A DNA stretch of 24,103 nt from Ophiothrix spiculata (lineage: Eukaryota > Echinodermata > Ophiuroidea > Amphilepidida > Ophiotrichidae), in the NCBI GenBank assembly GCA_000969725.1, contig JXSR01S019267.1; one strand, given 5' to 3'. The notes below the pieces were generated by a model that worked only from the letters and a program-made list of their open reading frames with translations, did no database searches and was not told where the DNA came from. Positions 9,225 to 19,196 of the stretch are shown in pieces; the first letter of the stretch is position 1; each line of letters starts with the position of its first letter. The position numbers and the translations under genes are program-made.

Positions 9225-10190
9225 GTCTATTATAATAGTACAAATGCATTAACTTTGTTGAATCAATTGACACAATTTTATTGCTTTATTAATAATTATT
9301 TTTTCTCAGGTTATCATTTTTCACATTCTGACTTTTTCCTTAAAAGTAATTTTCTGTATTTTGAACAATACAGATACAATAAGCTAGAATTCAGAGCATG
9401 AAGGCAATCTTTTATTGATACCGAAATATGAAAGTATGGGGAAAAAGTTCAACAAACCACACAATTCCTCTAAAGATTTAAATTAGTGGAATTGCTTGAT
9501 AATTTTCATATTTAATTGATCAATTATCATGATAAATGAAATATAGCTGTCATCACTTGTTTGATAAAATAAATGGCTTCACTGCTAATTTATAGGAAGC
9601 CTTACAGATAAGGCACTACTGCAGAAATCTCAAGCGATAATGTGCTTATTTATCCACAATATGTCATCAGTATTTATTATTGGGGGGGGGGGGTTCGTAC
9701 ATAATTGGGCATGTGCCTGACCTATGTTAAAAATTTGGCCATTGCTATTCCCAGGCTATTTTATTCAATTGCCCACACATTAATAACACATTTGATAAAA
9801 AATCACTAGATTTTGCACAAATTGGATGCTTTTAAAGCAAAGTTCTATGCTGAATTTAGGCAAATTGGGCTCATTCATCTGTGTTGAAAACCTTCCAATA
9901 GCCATCCAAATTTGTGTATCAATATGAGACCTCTCCGCTCCTGCAGGGCAAAGGTGATATATTTGGAAGGAGACATGATTACCGTCACCATCACTGATTA
10001 GTCACTTTTTTGCTTTGGTACCCAAGATGACATACCGGTATAATTTGCTTGTCCCAAAATAGGAGGAAGTTGATTGAGAAGTTATTCAATTGATCAATTG
10101 AAAAATCAATCAATGAATTGGAAACAATGTATTTGTTGAGAGAAAAAATACTATCCCCAACCCAAAAGCCTCAAATTGAGGCTAAGAATG
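9225..10190. other. non-coding intronic DNA with a G12 run and small palindromes
   Basis: A run of 12 G lies at 9682-9693. AT-rich palindromes include AATTGATCAATT near 9515 and CAATTGATCAATTG near 10087. No gene was seen. Confidence 0.55.
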
Positions 10191-10196
10191 CAACTG

Positions 10197-10253
10197 GTAT
10201 TCACAAGTTGTGACAAGCAATGGATACTGAGAAGTACCGCTGTTTTCAATCAG
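10197..10253 (+). repeat. dispersed repeat, copy 2
   Basis: This is a diverged copy of the segment at 4747-4813 in the same orientation, from GTATTCACAAGTTGTGACAAG to TTTTCAATCAG. Confidence 0.55.
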
Positions 10254-11005
10254 CTACCCTTAGAAATGTGACATTTGCGCATTGTTTAAAAGTACGATGT
10301 AAATGCATACCTTACATTTATGTGATTGTCTCACAACTTGTCTATGCAAGGCTTTGATGTTTTTATTCTTGATAGCAATCACTGATGATAAGTATTTGAG
10401 GGAAAATCTTAGCTATAATCAACAGGACAGGTGTTCAATAATGCCAAGATTACCATCCGGAAATACAGCTACATGTTGTAGGCCTATTTCTTGACAAGTA
10501 ACAATTTGTTTCCATTGGCTTGGCTGTCACTAGTTTCCTAATCAGTAAACACTTCGATTAATTTTGCACAAGACTTTGTGAGCAGATGTATTTTAGTTGT
10601 CTTGTCAATTTTATAAACTCAAACATTTTGTACTATAGACCCAAATACTATTAGTACTGTGCTGCTAATTGAACCTGGGTATTGAAAAGATCCATGAATC
10701 TGAATATGACAAATTAGACCTAATTCATGTTGATCAGTTGGCCAGTACGCTTCTGTCATGGCTGATAGCATGACTCTTATGATAGCTTGCCATTTCTGTC
10801 TGTAGACAACAAGCTGATAGATCCCTCGAATCGGCTGACTTTAATTCTATCCATTCATTATGCTTTGTGACATCCTTGAGTGTCTCAGATCAATCATCCT
10901 GTATATTGATATCCATAAGAATTAATCTTAGCAGAAGGTTTATGTCATTGATTCCATATATTTTTTGCTTCCTTTTCATGTCTACTGCATACTAAATTAC
11001 TATGA
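10254..11005. other. non-coding intronic DNA, nothing recognised
   Basis: This AT-rich stretch between the dispersed repeat and the LINE fragment shows no gene or structured repeat. Confidence 0.5.
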
Positions 11006-11737
11006 ATGAGTTGTAAAGTCACTAAAACGAACTTTATGATCATGGGAACGTCTCACATGACTTCAGTCAAAACTAGTAGTAGTTTATCAGTTATATTAAA
11101 CGATACAGTCTTAGAAAGAGTGAAAAATACTAAATTTCTTGGTGTACTAATTGACGAATGTTTGACCTGGAAAAATCATATTGATTGCATTTCAAAAACT
11201 TTATCAAGGAATATTGGTGTCATGAACAAACTTAAGTACTCCATTCCAACCCGTATTCTCCACACCCTGTATTGTTCACTAGTATCACCGTATCTTAACT
11301 ACGCAATCCTAATTTGGGGAAAAACCTGTAAATCTTATCTTGATAAAGTCATCAAATTGCAAAAATGGGCAATTAGGACAATATCTAAAAGTCACTTTCG
11401 TAGTCATACAGCTCCTCTTTTTGCGAACAGCAACATTTTAACTGTAACAGATACATATACCCTTGAACTTGGTGTCTTTATGTTTGAATATCATATTAAT
11501 GATTTACCTGTAGTGTTTAACGACTATTTTAAAAAACGATCTGATATTCACGACTACCAAACAAGACATGTTAATGATTTAAATATCACTTTTCATAAAA
11601 AATCATTTACTGACGGTTCCATCCGATCACGTGGCCCTCTTCTTTGGAACTCATTATCATGTGAGATATAAGAATCAAAAAGTGTAAAACAATTTCGGAA
11701 CCAACTTAAGCAAAATATTATTAAGAATTATTATTAA
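11006..11737 (+). pseudogene. C-terminal part of LINE reverse transcriptase ORF2, with one internal stop
   Basis: The open frame runs 11006-11671 (221 residues). Recognisable segments are KTNFMIMG near residue 7, NTKFLGVLIDECLTWKNHI (the RT thumb region), LYCSLVSPYLNYAILIWG near 89-106, LQKWAIRTI, LELGVFMFEYH and SRGPLLWNSL near the end. This order is typical of the region after the RT catalytic core in CR1/Jockey-group LINEs; the catalytic YxDD box and the endonuclease are missing. After the TAA at 11669-11671 the same frame continues for 21 codons (KQFRNQLKQNIIKNYY) to a TAA at 11735-11737, matching the usual C-terminus, so the first stop is probably a single substitution in an old copy. 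An in-frame TGA at 11003-11005 marks the broken upstream side. Confidence 0.85.
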
Positions 11738-11990
11738 TTTCTATACCACTTTGAGCACGTCGCTTGTGTTGTCTTGTTTGAATGAGTGTGTTGTCAGGAA
11801 GTTAATTGTTTGTCAGCATATTATGCATTTGTCTGAAACTTATGATTTTGTTTTTGCTTAACAGGGAAGAACTATTTCAGGCCTTACTGGCCTTTCCGTT
11901 CTTTCCTCCATAAAGTCTGTTTTTTTGTGTTGCTGTTATATTTTTGATGTAGTTTTTATGGAATAAAGAATATATGATATGATATGATGA
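11006..11990 (+). mobile_element. 5'-truncated non-LTR retrotransposon (LINE, CR1/Crack/Daphne-like)
   Basis: The fragment keeps the end of the reverse transcriptase ORF (11006-11737), a 3' UTR of about 230 bp, and a pentanucleotide tail close to (ATGAT)n at about 11973-11990. The UTR ends in a GGCCTTACTGGCCTTTCC segment and AATAAAG. 5' truncation and a short 3' simple repeat are usual for this LINE group. A shared AGTTGTAA at 11009-11016 and 11999-12006 may be a target-site duplication, but it does not abut the tail cleanly. The clade call comes from the protein's style, not from a search. Confidence 0.85.
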
Positions 11991-12477
11991 AGTCAGAAAG
12001 TTGTAACTTTATAATAACACCCATGAACACTAGGCCTAATGAACACAGCATAAATTATGAATGATACACATAATAGTTCTAAGTCATCTTGGAGTGAAAG
12101 GCATAAGCAAGATAAACACTTCCAGAGATGAGAAACAAACAGTTGTTAGTAAGTGGTGCTCAGACTCAGAAAATGTAGAAATTTTTATATTTTAGCTCAT
12201 TTATTGCAGGTATTTTGAAGAAATAATTTGTTAATTTTGCAAAACCAATTTGCCGAAATATGACTTTGGCATGTATTTTCACCTGAAGTGCAAAAAATGA
12301 TGCCAACTTTACAACTCATATATGTGATGTACAGTCACATATATGAGTTCCATAGAGCTCCAAACTGTCATCAGTTGCCATTTAGCAGAATGATAATGGG
12401 GAATTCCCTCCTTCCTCCCAAGTCTCTGCACATCTTTCTTTTCAATCATTGATGCTTAATTAGTTTTCAAATTTGAC
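11991..12477. other. non-coding spacer with a hairpin
   Basis: No gene was seen. It holds the perfect hairpin at 12313-12349 and precedes the tandem array. Confidence 0.5.
12313..12349. repeat. perfect 15-bp stem, 7-nt loop hairpin
   Basis: AACTCATATATGTGA (12313-12327) and TCACATATATGAGTT (12335-12349) are exact complements around TGTACAG. It is too short and AU-rich for a typical animal microRNA precursor, so a cruciform or a palindrome-forming repeat is more likely. Confidence 0.75.
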
Positions 12478-12743
12478 GAGTGATCAAATTTACAGAATCA
12501 AAAGATGGACTATTTAAAGTCAAAGTTTACTTATTACTTTAACAATTTACTTTTTCACATCATTTTAAACTGCCTTTCATTATGAATACATAAATATTTT
12601 AATTATTTATCATTTTGTTTAAAATTAGCAAATAAGTCCAGTGTTTTTCACATTTTTCGGGGAGATAAAGCCATTTGACACATGAGTGATGTCTTATTAT
12701 TCAGCCAAGATACTTGTCAGTGCTATGACTCTTGAACATAAAC
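12478..12743 (+). repeat. array block F, copy 1
   Basis: It matches 16035-16304 in the same orientation, from GAGTGATCAAATT through CATTTTAAACTGC, GCCATTTGACA, TCTTATTATTCAGCCAAGATA and GTGCTATGACTC to GAACATAAAC. Both copies then meet block G, which is inverted after this copy. Confidence 0.85.
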
Positions 12744-12958
12744 TTTTACTCGATCACCTGTCATTTCATCTTCCCTCTTTTACACACGTCAGCCAATAAT
12801 CAGGATTCAATTACACATCCCAATTTCCTTTAACCAATAAATCAATCTAAAAATGCCATTTTGCATGCTAACAGTTTGGAAGCCATTTGAAGTATTGTTT
12901 GCAAGAAATGTGTAACTGGACATGAGCTACTCGGAGGATCAGGCTAGTTTGATTAATA

Positions 12959-13067
12959 GAACCCTTATTTTTTCGGGTGACACAAACCAACATGAGGGAT
13001 ATAACTACCAAGTCCAGTGATCTAGAAAGTCACTTTACTACCTACCCCGAACCCTTATTTTTTCGGG
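12959..13067 (+). repeat. two 19-bp direct repeats, 90 bp apart
   Basis: GAACCCTTATTTTTTCGGG occurs exactly at 12959-12977 and 13049-13067. The second copy with its flanking CCC can form a CCCGAA..TTCGGG stem. Both lie within the extra DNA of the inverted segment. Confidence 0.8.
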
Positions 13068-13185
13068 AGGGGCGATCAGTCTGCTATGTAGAACTCGGGC
13101 TTTCTAGTAAAGTGGTATGTGATAGTGGATATTGTGGATAGTAACCCAGAAAAAATCAAGGTCCTAGGATCGGACTAGGATCAGG

Positions 13186-13352
13186 CAGGGCCCAAAATCA
13201 GGTTTTAGGGCAGGCAGGCAATTTTAGCCAATTTTAGAAGGGCACCAAGGCATTACATGTTAAAGCTGTGTTCAGTTTTTTAAGGCACCAAGGCAAATGG
13301 TAGGGGCACCCACGGCAAATAGCCTTATTACCTTAGGTTATTTTGGGCCCTG
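13186..13352. mobile_element. short TIR element (hAT-like MITE)
   Basis: Its 13-bp perfect terminal inverted repeats are CAGGGCCCAAAAT and ATTTTGGGCCCTG, total length 167 bp. The CAGGG start is common in hAT elements. A clean target-site duplication was not found; the flanks both contain GATCA-like sequence. The interior has repeated GGCACCAAGGCA segments and no ORF. Confidence 0.65.
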
Positions 13353-14143
13353 TCAGATCATGAGAAACATCAAAAAATATCTGCCAATTGCTGTTAAAAT
13401 TTGGACAGGTGTTTGAAACAATTCATGTCTATAAAGGTAATCTGTCCTACACCCTATAAAATCATCTGAGACCTTCCTAAGCCATTCTGCAAAGCAATAC
13501 TGGGAAAAGGAAAAGGATATGGATGGACCTCATTGGAGATGGAGAGATGAAATGGCCAGTCAAAACAGAATGGGAAAAGTTTAAAATGCAATACAAAAAC
13601 TAAGATATTTACAGGGGTTGTGAGAAAAATATGCGCTTCCATCTGGTATCAAAATATCCAATTTGATTTTTTGAGTGAAAGTGAAAGAAACTTGTAGTTT
13701 TGTGTGATTTCATAACATGCCATATTTTCCCTAATGCATATTGGCATAGGTTATGCGCGGACACAAAGTATGTTATATGATATCATACGTGATTAAATCG
13801 TGCTCCCTGCATTTGACATTAAATTTCAGATATTGGGTAAAGTTTGACTCTTCGTAAGGTGAAAGCAATTAGCAACATTTCATATGAGATGAGATTTTAT
13901 ATCATCACTTGAGAGCATGACATTGTGGACAAAATCTACATGATTTACAGTGTTGACATATTTAATTGTTTAATCAAATTCGTTTTCTTGTATTTCTAAT
14001 GCAAGAAATAATCTGTTAAAAATGAAAAAGATTTGGCACAAAAATGGTTTATCCTGCTGAATGACAACAATATTCCTACTGATTAATATTACTTTCTCCA
14101 AATTGTATCTCACATGGAGAGGTCCTAGAAGTGACAAAATCTG

Positions 14144-14386
14144 TCAAGCACCAAGGTTGTCACCAGGCAACGTTTAGTGCTGGGTAAAATTTATGTGAAA
14201 TAGTAAGAAAATAGAAATTTTGATAATAATTGTTCATTTTTCTATTGATTCTTCATTGATTTTGTATTTTTTGAGCCTTGAGTGCCAGGTATTTTGATTC
14301 AAAATCAACCTGAGAGCCGGATGGAAACTAAGAGTGGGGAGTTCCCGCCTGCCACCGCCCGGCGTAGTGACAACCTTGTCAAGCAC
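14144..14386. mobile_element. MITE with 12-bp TIRs and 8-bp target-site duplication (hAT-like)
   Basis: The element proper is 14152-14378 (227 bp) with perfect TIRs CAAGGTTGTCAC and GTGACAACCTTG. Identical 8-bp direct repeats TCAAGCAC flank it (14144-14151 and 14379-14386). An 8-bp duplication with C-starting TIRs points to the hAT superfamily. The interior is partly GC-rich (CCGCCTGCCACCGCCCGG) and non-coding. Confidence 0.8.
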
Positions 14387-14476
14387 TAAATTGCACTTGA
14401 TAGGAAAGAAAATAATAATAAAGGGTGCTTAATTTTAGAATCCTTTTTTTCTTAAAAACACACATAAAATTAAACG

Positions 14477-14890
14477 GATACCTGCAGTCCTTGAGCGGAT
14501 GGTTATAGTGACAATTGACCCAGCTTAATACAGGGTTAGTACGGATCCTTGAAAGTCCTTAAATTTTATTTTGCAATTTCAAGGCCTTGAAAAACTGACT
14601 TTATCAAAAAAGTCCTTGAAAGTCCTGGAATTTTTGAATGTCAGACATGTTTAAAATTAATATGTCAATAAGAATTTACCATGCAATTATTTTTATCCAA
14701 AAATGAACGAAAACAATTTTTTTTATTTGTTGACACATTCCGCCGGCCGCGGCTGATTAGGGGAAAAGTCTTTGAAAGTCCTTAAAATTATTCTTGGAAG
14801 AGTCCTTGAAAGTCCTTGAATTTTGTAAGTGAAAAGGTGTACTAACCCTGTAATATCTGATGTATCTCATATCCAGCTACTGTGAAAGTT
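14477..14890 (+). repeat. array block B, right half, copy 1 (split by a MITE)
   Basis: GATACCTGCAGTCCTTGAG through GACCCAGCTTAATA (to 14530) and TAATATCTGATGTATCTC to about 14874 match 17069-17147. The halves are separated by the 320-bp MITE. The left half of this B copy lies inverted at 12749-12870. Confidence 0.85.
14526..14855. mobile_element. hAT-like MITE with 5-bp target-site duplication
   Basis: The element is 14531-14850 (320 bp) with perfect 12-bp TIRs CAGGGTTAGTAC and GTACTAACCCTG, flanked by TAATA at 14526-14530 and 14851-14855. The uninterrupted site CAGCTTAATATCTG is present in the next unit at about 17113-17126, which proves the borders. The interior repeats GTCCTTGAAAGTCCTT-type segments, a composition known from hAT-group non-autonomous elements. 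A 5-bp duplication fits a hAT5-like subgroup; that assignment is inferred. Confidence 0.88.
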
Positions 14891-15132
14891 ATTATAATAA
14901 CAGTAACAGTAACTTTCATTGCTTCACTCTACATTTGTGAACAAGATGCAAAATGAAAACATGTGATATTTACTTAAAAATGTAATCCAGTGGAGACAAA
15001 TTTCAAAATCTTGAAAATAGAACAGGTTGCTTTGATCAAATTTTGCAATATGTTAAAATTTGTGCGCATTAAAATTTGCACTTGCAATTCTCCACCAAAT
15101 GTGTAGTATTTTTTTAGCAATGAACTTTGTTT

Positions 15133-15492
15133 AAAACTTGTTTAAATGTGTGTTAGATGAAATTTTTACTTTTACGGTACTCCAACAAATGTGTGGTTTT
15201 GCATTAAGCAATGAACTTTGCTTTATCAATCCTATTATCAAACCAAAAGGAAAATGGTCACAGTTGCATGGGGATGCTAGGAGATCTCTATCTGATAGTA
15301 TTTGCTTGTAAGGTCAATTTGCTTTAGATAAGAGCGCAGGTCTAGCTCGGTAAATATCAAATGCTAAAGCTGTTAGCTATTCTTACCAATATCTTCCTAA
15401 TGACTTCATCTGTGCAAACACAGTACATGTAAATTTTCTAATTGCACATAGTTGCATGTTTCATCCATCTCTTAAGTAAATATTGGCTGCAT
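15133..15492 (+). repeat. array block A, copy 1
   Basis: It spans AAAACTTGTTTAAATG to TTGGCTGCAT. The core from GGTCACAGTTGCATGGGG through CTATCTGATAG (15288-15298), AAGGTCAATTTGCTTTAGAT and GCTGTTAGCTATTC to CTTCATCTGTGCAAACACAG is nearly identical in four copies. Confidence 0.9.
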
Positions 15493-16034
15493 AAATAACA
15501 TTCATCCTAATTGCATTCACAGACATTGCCCGATGCTTGTGTGAAATATGGGATGTACTTAACTGCTTTTATAATGCTTTTATCAAAATTTAAAGTGCTG
15601 TTTACCTTTCCATATTCAGTATTGAGGTGTTCTTATTAATCCTTGTTATCATTATCGCTATAGCTGTCCACTGCTTAATTCTTTGAACCCGATGGGCTGG
15701 TATACGTCACACATGCATGTGCGCAGATGTAACATACCCTATGAGCCAGTTTACCTGCTTTTATCACATGTGTTCAAAACTTGACGTGCCTGTTTTCTGG
15801 CATGGGTAGTAACAATCTTCAATGGTTTTGTGTACATCGGAAGAGATCAATAGAAATTTGAACCCTTGATTAATAGGTCATCTTGCTTTTATTGCCACGA
15901 AAGAAATGAAAAATTCTTCAGATTTTTGTCAATTTGATTGTAATTTCAACAAATGTGGTGTTGCTCACAGACTACAATGTAAATGACCAATATGTTGGTC
16001 GACATAATATATTCTTTTTTGAATGCTGGTTATA
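15493..16034. other. unit spacer, mostly unique
   Basis: The first 50 bp or so (CAGACATTG..GATGCTTG) are shared with the other units after block A. The rest is non-coding, with no recognised feature. Confidence 0.5.
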
Positions 16035-16304
16035 GAGTGATCAAATTGACATAATCAAAAGATAAGACTATTTAATGGCAGAGTTTAAATAGTACCTTAA
16101 CTATTTGCTTTTGTACATCATTTTAAACTGCATTTCATTATTAATAATATTTTTCTTATTTGTAATTTTTTTAAATTAGTAAATCAGGAGAATATTTTTC
16201 ACATTTTTCTAGGAGAAAAAGCCATTTGACAAATGGGTGCTGTCTTATTATTCAGCCAAGATAATGATGATACTGATCAGTGCTATGACTCTTTGAACAT
16301 AAAC
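16035..16304 (+). repeat. array block F, copy 2
   Basis: It matches 12478-12743 in order and orientation, ending CTTTGAACATAAAC. Confidence 0.85.
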
Positions 16305-16311
16305 ATTCCTT

Positions 16312-16930
16312 GTTTAATTTTATGAGTGTTTAAAGAAAAAAAGGCTTAGATATGAATTCTCTCTATCTCTTCTGTCGTTAATTGCTTTCATCTTTTGAAA
16401 CTTCTCCCCAATAGCTGAAATTTAATGTCACATGCAAGGAAGATTCAATCAGAGGTTATCATATATATATAACATACAGTGTGTCCATGCATAACCTATG
16501 CCAATATAAAACATATAGGAAAATAAGAAGGGTAGCAGTATGTTACTAGTTGTATACAACACAAAACCACAAATTGCTTTAAGCCTAGCTTAACCTTTCC
16601 CCATCTTGTATTCTATATTGCATTACCTTTCCTTTCCTGTTTGACTGGCCATTTCATTTCTCCATCTCGAACAAGGTCTATATCCTTTATCTTTTTCCCA
16701 GTATTGCTCTGCAGAATGGCTTAAAAAGATCTCTGACGATTTTAAAGGATTGTAGGGCATATAACTCTTCTTATATCAGCACATTCTGTTTTTATCGTTT
16801 TAACTACCTGTCCAAATTTTAACAGCCATTGCCAGAAGAAAAAAAATCAGATGTTTCTCATTTTGTGATAATCTGTGTACGTCCATTTACAAATGTTAAA
16901 ACAAAACTTCAAAATGCCTGCCATGCTGTG
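16312..16930 (+). repeat. array block G, copy 2 (uninverted)
   Basis: It is homologous to the minus strand of 12900-14475, without the two insertions found there. Blocks F and G are absent from the later units. Confidence 0.8.
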
Positions 16931-17147
16931 AGCATGCAAAATGGCATTTTTAGATTGATTTATTGGCAGGCCTGTTTATTGGTTAAAGGAAATTAAGCTG
17001 TGTAATTGAATCCTCATTATTGGCTACAGTGTGTAAAAGAGGAAAGATGAAATGACAGGTGATCGAGTGATACCTGCAGTCCTTGAGCGGATGGTTATAG
17101 TGACAAGTGACCCAGCTTAATATCTGATGTATCTCATATCCAACTAC
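16931..17147 (+). repeat. array block B, copy 2
   Basis: It spans AGCATGCAAAATGGCAT to ATCCAACTAC and matches 18841-19032 and 21196-21387. It holds the empty site of the 14531-14850 MITE and ATTGG motifs (TTTATTGG, TTATTGGCTACA) kept in all copies. A duplication of about 18 bp (GCCTGTTTATTGG) is private to this copy. Confidence 0.88.
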
Positions 17148-17410
17148 CTATCTCATGTCCTTCTTCCATAAAGTGGGCAATTTCACTCTTGAGGCGACAA
17201 AAAAACCCTCAGCTTTACGGGCCCAACTAACCCTTAATTTGCATTTCGGAAGAGTGTTTTTAGTTTTGATAAAAATCATGTAAAATCAACCGTTTATGGG
17301 CTAACAAATTTCTTTGTAATAATTTGTCATCTTTTCTCCCATTTCCATTTAACCGACCTTACTTGAAAGGTCTGCTCGCCTGTAAAACTGATTTTGTTTT
17401 TGTCTAACAG
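17148..17410. other. segment private to unit 2
   Basis: This stretch between B and A (CTATCTCATGTCC to TTTTTGTCTAACAG) has no counterpart in the other units and looks like an insertion. No terminal repeats were seen. Confidence 0.5.
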
Positions 17411-17577
17411 TCATTTTCACTCTTTCACTCAACATTTGTGTGCAAGGAGCAAAACTGAAAACATGATATTACCCATAAAATAATTCAGTGGAGATAATTA
17501 CACATCTTCAAAATAGAACAAATGGCTTTGATCAAATTAAGCAAAATGTTATGCATTAAAATTTTCATTTAACAGTT

Positions 17578-17895
17578 CTCCAACAAATGTGTAGTATTTT
17601 ATTTAGCAATGAACTTTGCTCATTGCTTTATCAATTCTATATCCATCAAAATTAAAATGGTCACAGTTGCATGGGGATGCTAGGAGATCTCTATCTGATA
17701 GTATTTGCTTGTAAGGTCAATTTGCTTTAGATAAGGGCGCAGTTCTAGCTGGGTAAATATCAAACGCTAAAGCTGTTAGCTATCGGTACCAATATCTTCC
17801 TAATGACTTCATCTGTGCAAACACAGTGCATGTAAATTGTCTAATTGCGCATAGTTGCATGTTCCATCCATCTCAAAAGTAAATATTGGCTGCAT
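17578..17895 (+). repeat. array block A, copy 2
   Basis: It spans CTCCAACAAATGTG to TTGGCTGCAT, with the GATA-type palindrome at 17691-17701. It has the longer CATTGCTTTATC form, absent from copy 1. Confidence 0.9.
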
Positions 17896-17935
17896 ATTTT
17901 TACATTTATAAAACATCTCAAAAAGATGTGTATAA

Positions 17936-18760
17936 TTTGAGTTGTGATTTAATGTATGCATGTATGCTGTGCCACAAATAGTAAGAGATGATTCCCACAT
18001 TAAAAATGGAATAGCAAATCTAACATACAATAATCAATGTTTATTTTGGTGAAATTAGAAACAGTTAAAGATTATTATATTTTAGAATAAGCTTTCGGTC
18101 AGACTAATAAAAATAAGAAGAAAAGGATACTTCCTCTGCTTTTATTTTTCTACATTCAAGTAAGGTATACATGGCTTGCATCTGGAATGATAATACGTGA
18201 CACAAACAACACTTTCAACTACGCAGTACTAGCTGGTTTTGATTAAAAAGGAGATCTAGAGCTTTTATATCCTGGTGAATCGATGGATTATAGTTATGGA
18301 CGGAACAGGTCGCTCTTGTACAAATATCTAGTACTTGGAATTGTGCTTACAGTCTGGTAGAACGGGAAGTTGTGTTTTGACGACATAATTATATTCACTT
18401 GCATGTAGATTCAACATGTACATGTGCATTATTTGATCAAACCAATTAATTATATGACATTTTGCTTATAATGGAAGTATTTTTATATTTTATTTCTTGT
18501 TATTGTTGATTCGTAGTCCTTTTTGAGTGATTTTATCTCAGATTGTATATCATTTTCCAATATAGATCTTCCATCAGGCTGCCTTATTTTTTTCCCAGCT
18601 CACTTTTTGACCATAGTACAAACTGTATGTTGTTCCAATTTGACAATTCCACCAACTCATAAGCACTTAAATTTCTGCCTGTCAGGTTGTTACATTCAAA
18701 TCAGGTTTCAATTGGAATTGGGATTACTCTAGGAAATAATGATTGGTTGCTATGACAAAA
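17936..18760 (+). repeat. array block C, copy 1
   Basis: It matches 19744-20630 closely (by eye about 93-95%) and 22148-23130 more weakly (about 80%). Landmarks are GCTGTGCCACAAATAGTAAG, AAGAAGAAAAGGATACTTCC, TATCCTGGTGAATCGATGG and CTCTAGGAAATAATGATTGG. It is non-coding. Confidence 0.88.
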
Positions 18761-18840
18761 TACTTGATAGCCTATTGTAAAGGCATCCATTCCTCTACCT
18801 TTTTACATCTCCAGTTATCAAACCACGGGTGCCAAACTGT

Positions 18841-19032
18841 TAGCGTGCAAAATGGCATTTTAGATTGATTTATTGGTTAAAGGAAATTAGGATATGTAAT
18901 TGAATCCTCATTATTGGCTACAGCGTGTAAAAGAGGAAAGAGGAAATGACAGGTGAGCGATACTTGCAATCCTTGAGTTGATGGTTAAGGTGACAAATGA
19001 CCCGGTATCTAGTGAATCTCATATCCAACTAC
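18841..19032 (+). repeat. array block B, copy 3
   Basis: It spans TAGCGTGCAAAATGGCAT to ATCCAACTAC and is closest to the copy at 21196-21387 (both read TGAGTTGATGGTTAAGGTGAC). It follows block C after only about 80 bp, where the next unit has about 560 bp. Confidence 0.88.
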
Positions 19033-19196
19033 TGTAAAAGTGAAAATATTTGTTAACATTATTTTTTGCTCTTTTATCTTAACATTTGTGTACAAAATAC
19101 AAAAGGTAAAACATGTGGATATATGTATTCTTAATGTTATTCTTTTATAAAAAATATAAACTGTGAAAATAATATAGGTGGGCTTTAACAAATATT

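Larger units (their letters stand above)
12749..14475 (-). repeat. inverted block G plus left part of B
   Basis: Read on the minus strand it corresponds to 16312-17067. Matching points are the B segment (12749-12870), a TGGCCAGTCAAACAGG-like segment near 13552-13575, GGCATAGGTTATGC near 13743, GACATTAAATTTCAG near 13816 and CATAAAATTAAAC at the right edge. The flanking F block and the right half of B keep the plus orientation, so the segment was flipped in place. It is about 970 bp longer than its counterpart, owing to two insertions (about 12906-13358 and 13905-14440). Confidence 0.85.

Noticed and set aside
13049-13067. CCCGAA..TTCGGG stem followed by T-run resembling a bacterial terminator
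   Set aside because: The context is a eukaryotic intron repeat; the T-run lies inside the loop, not after the stem.
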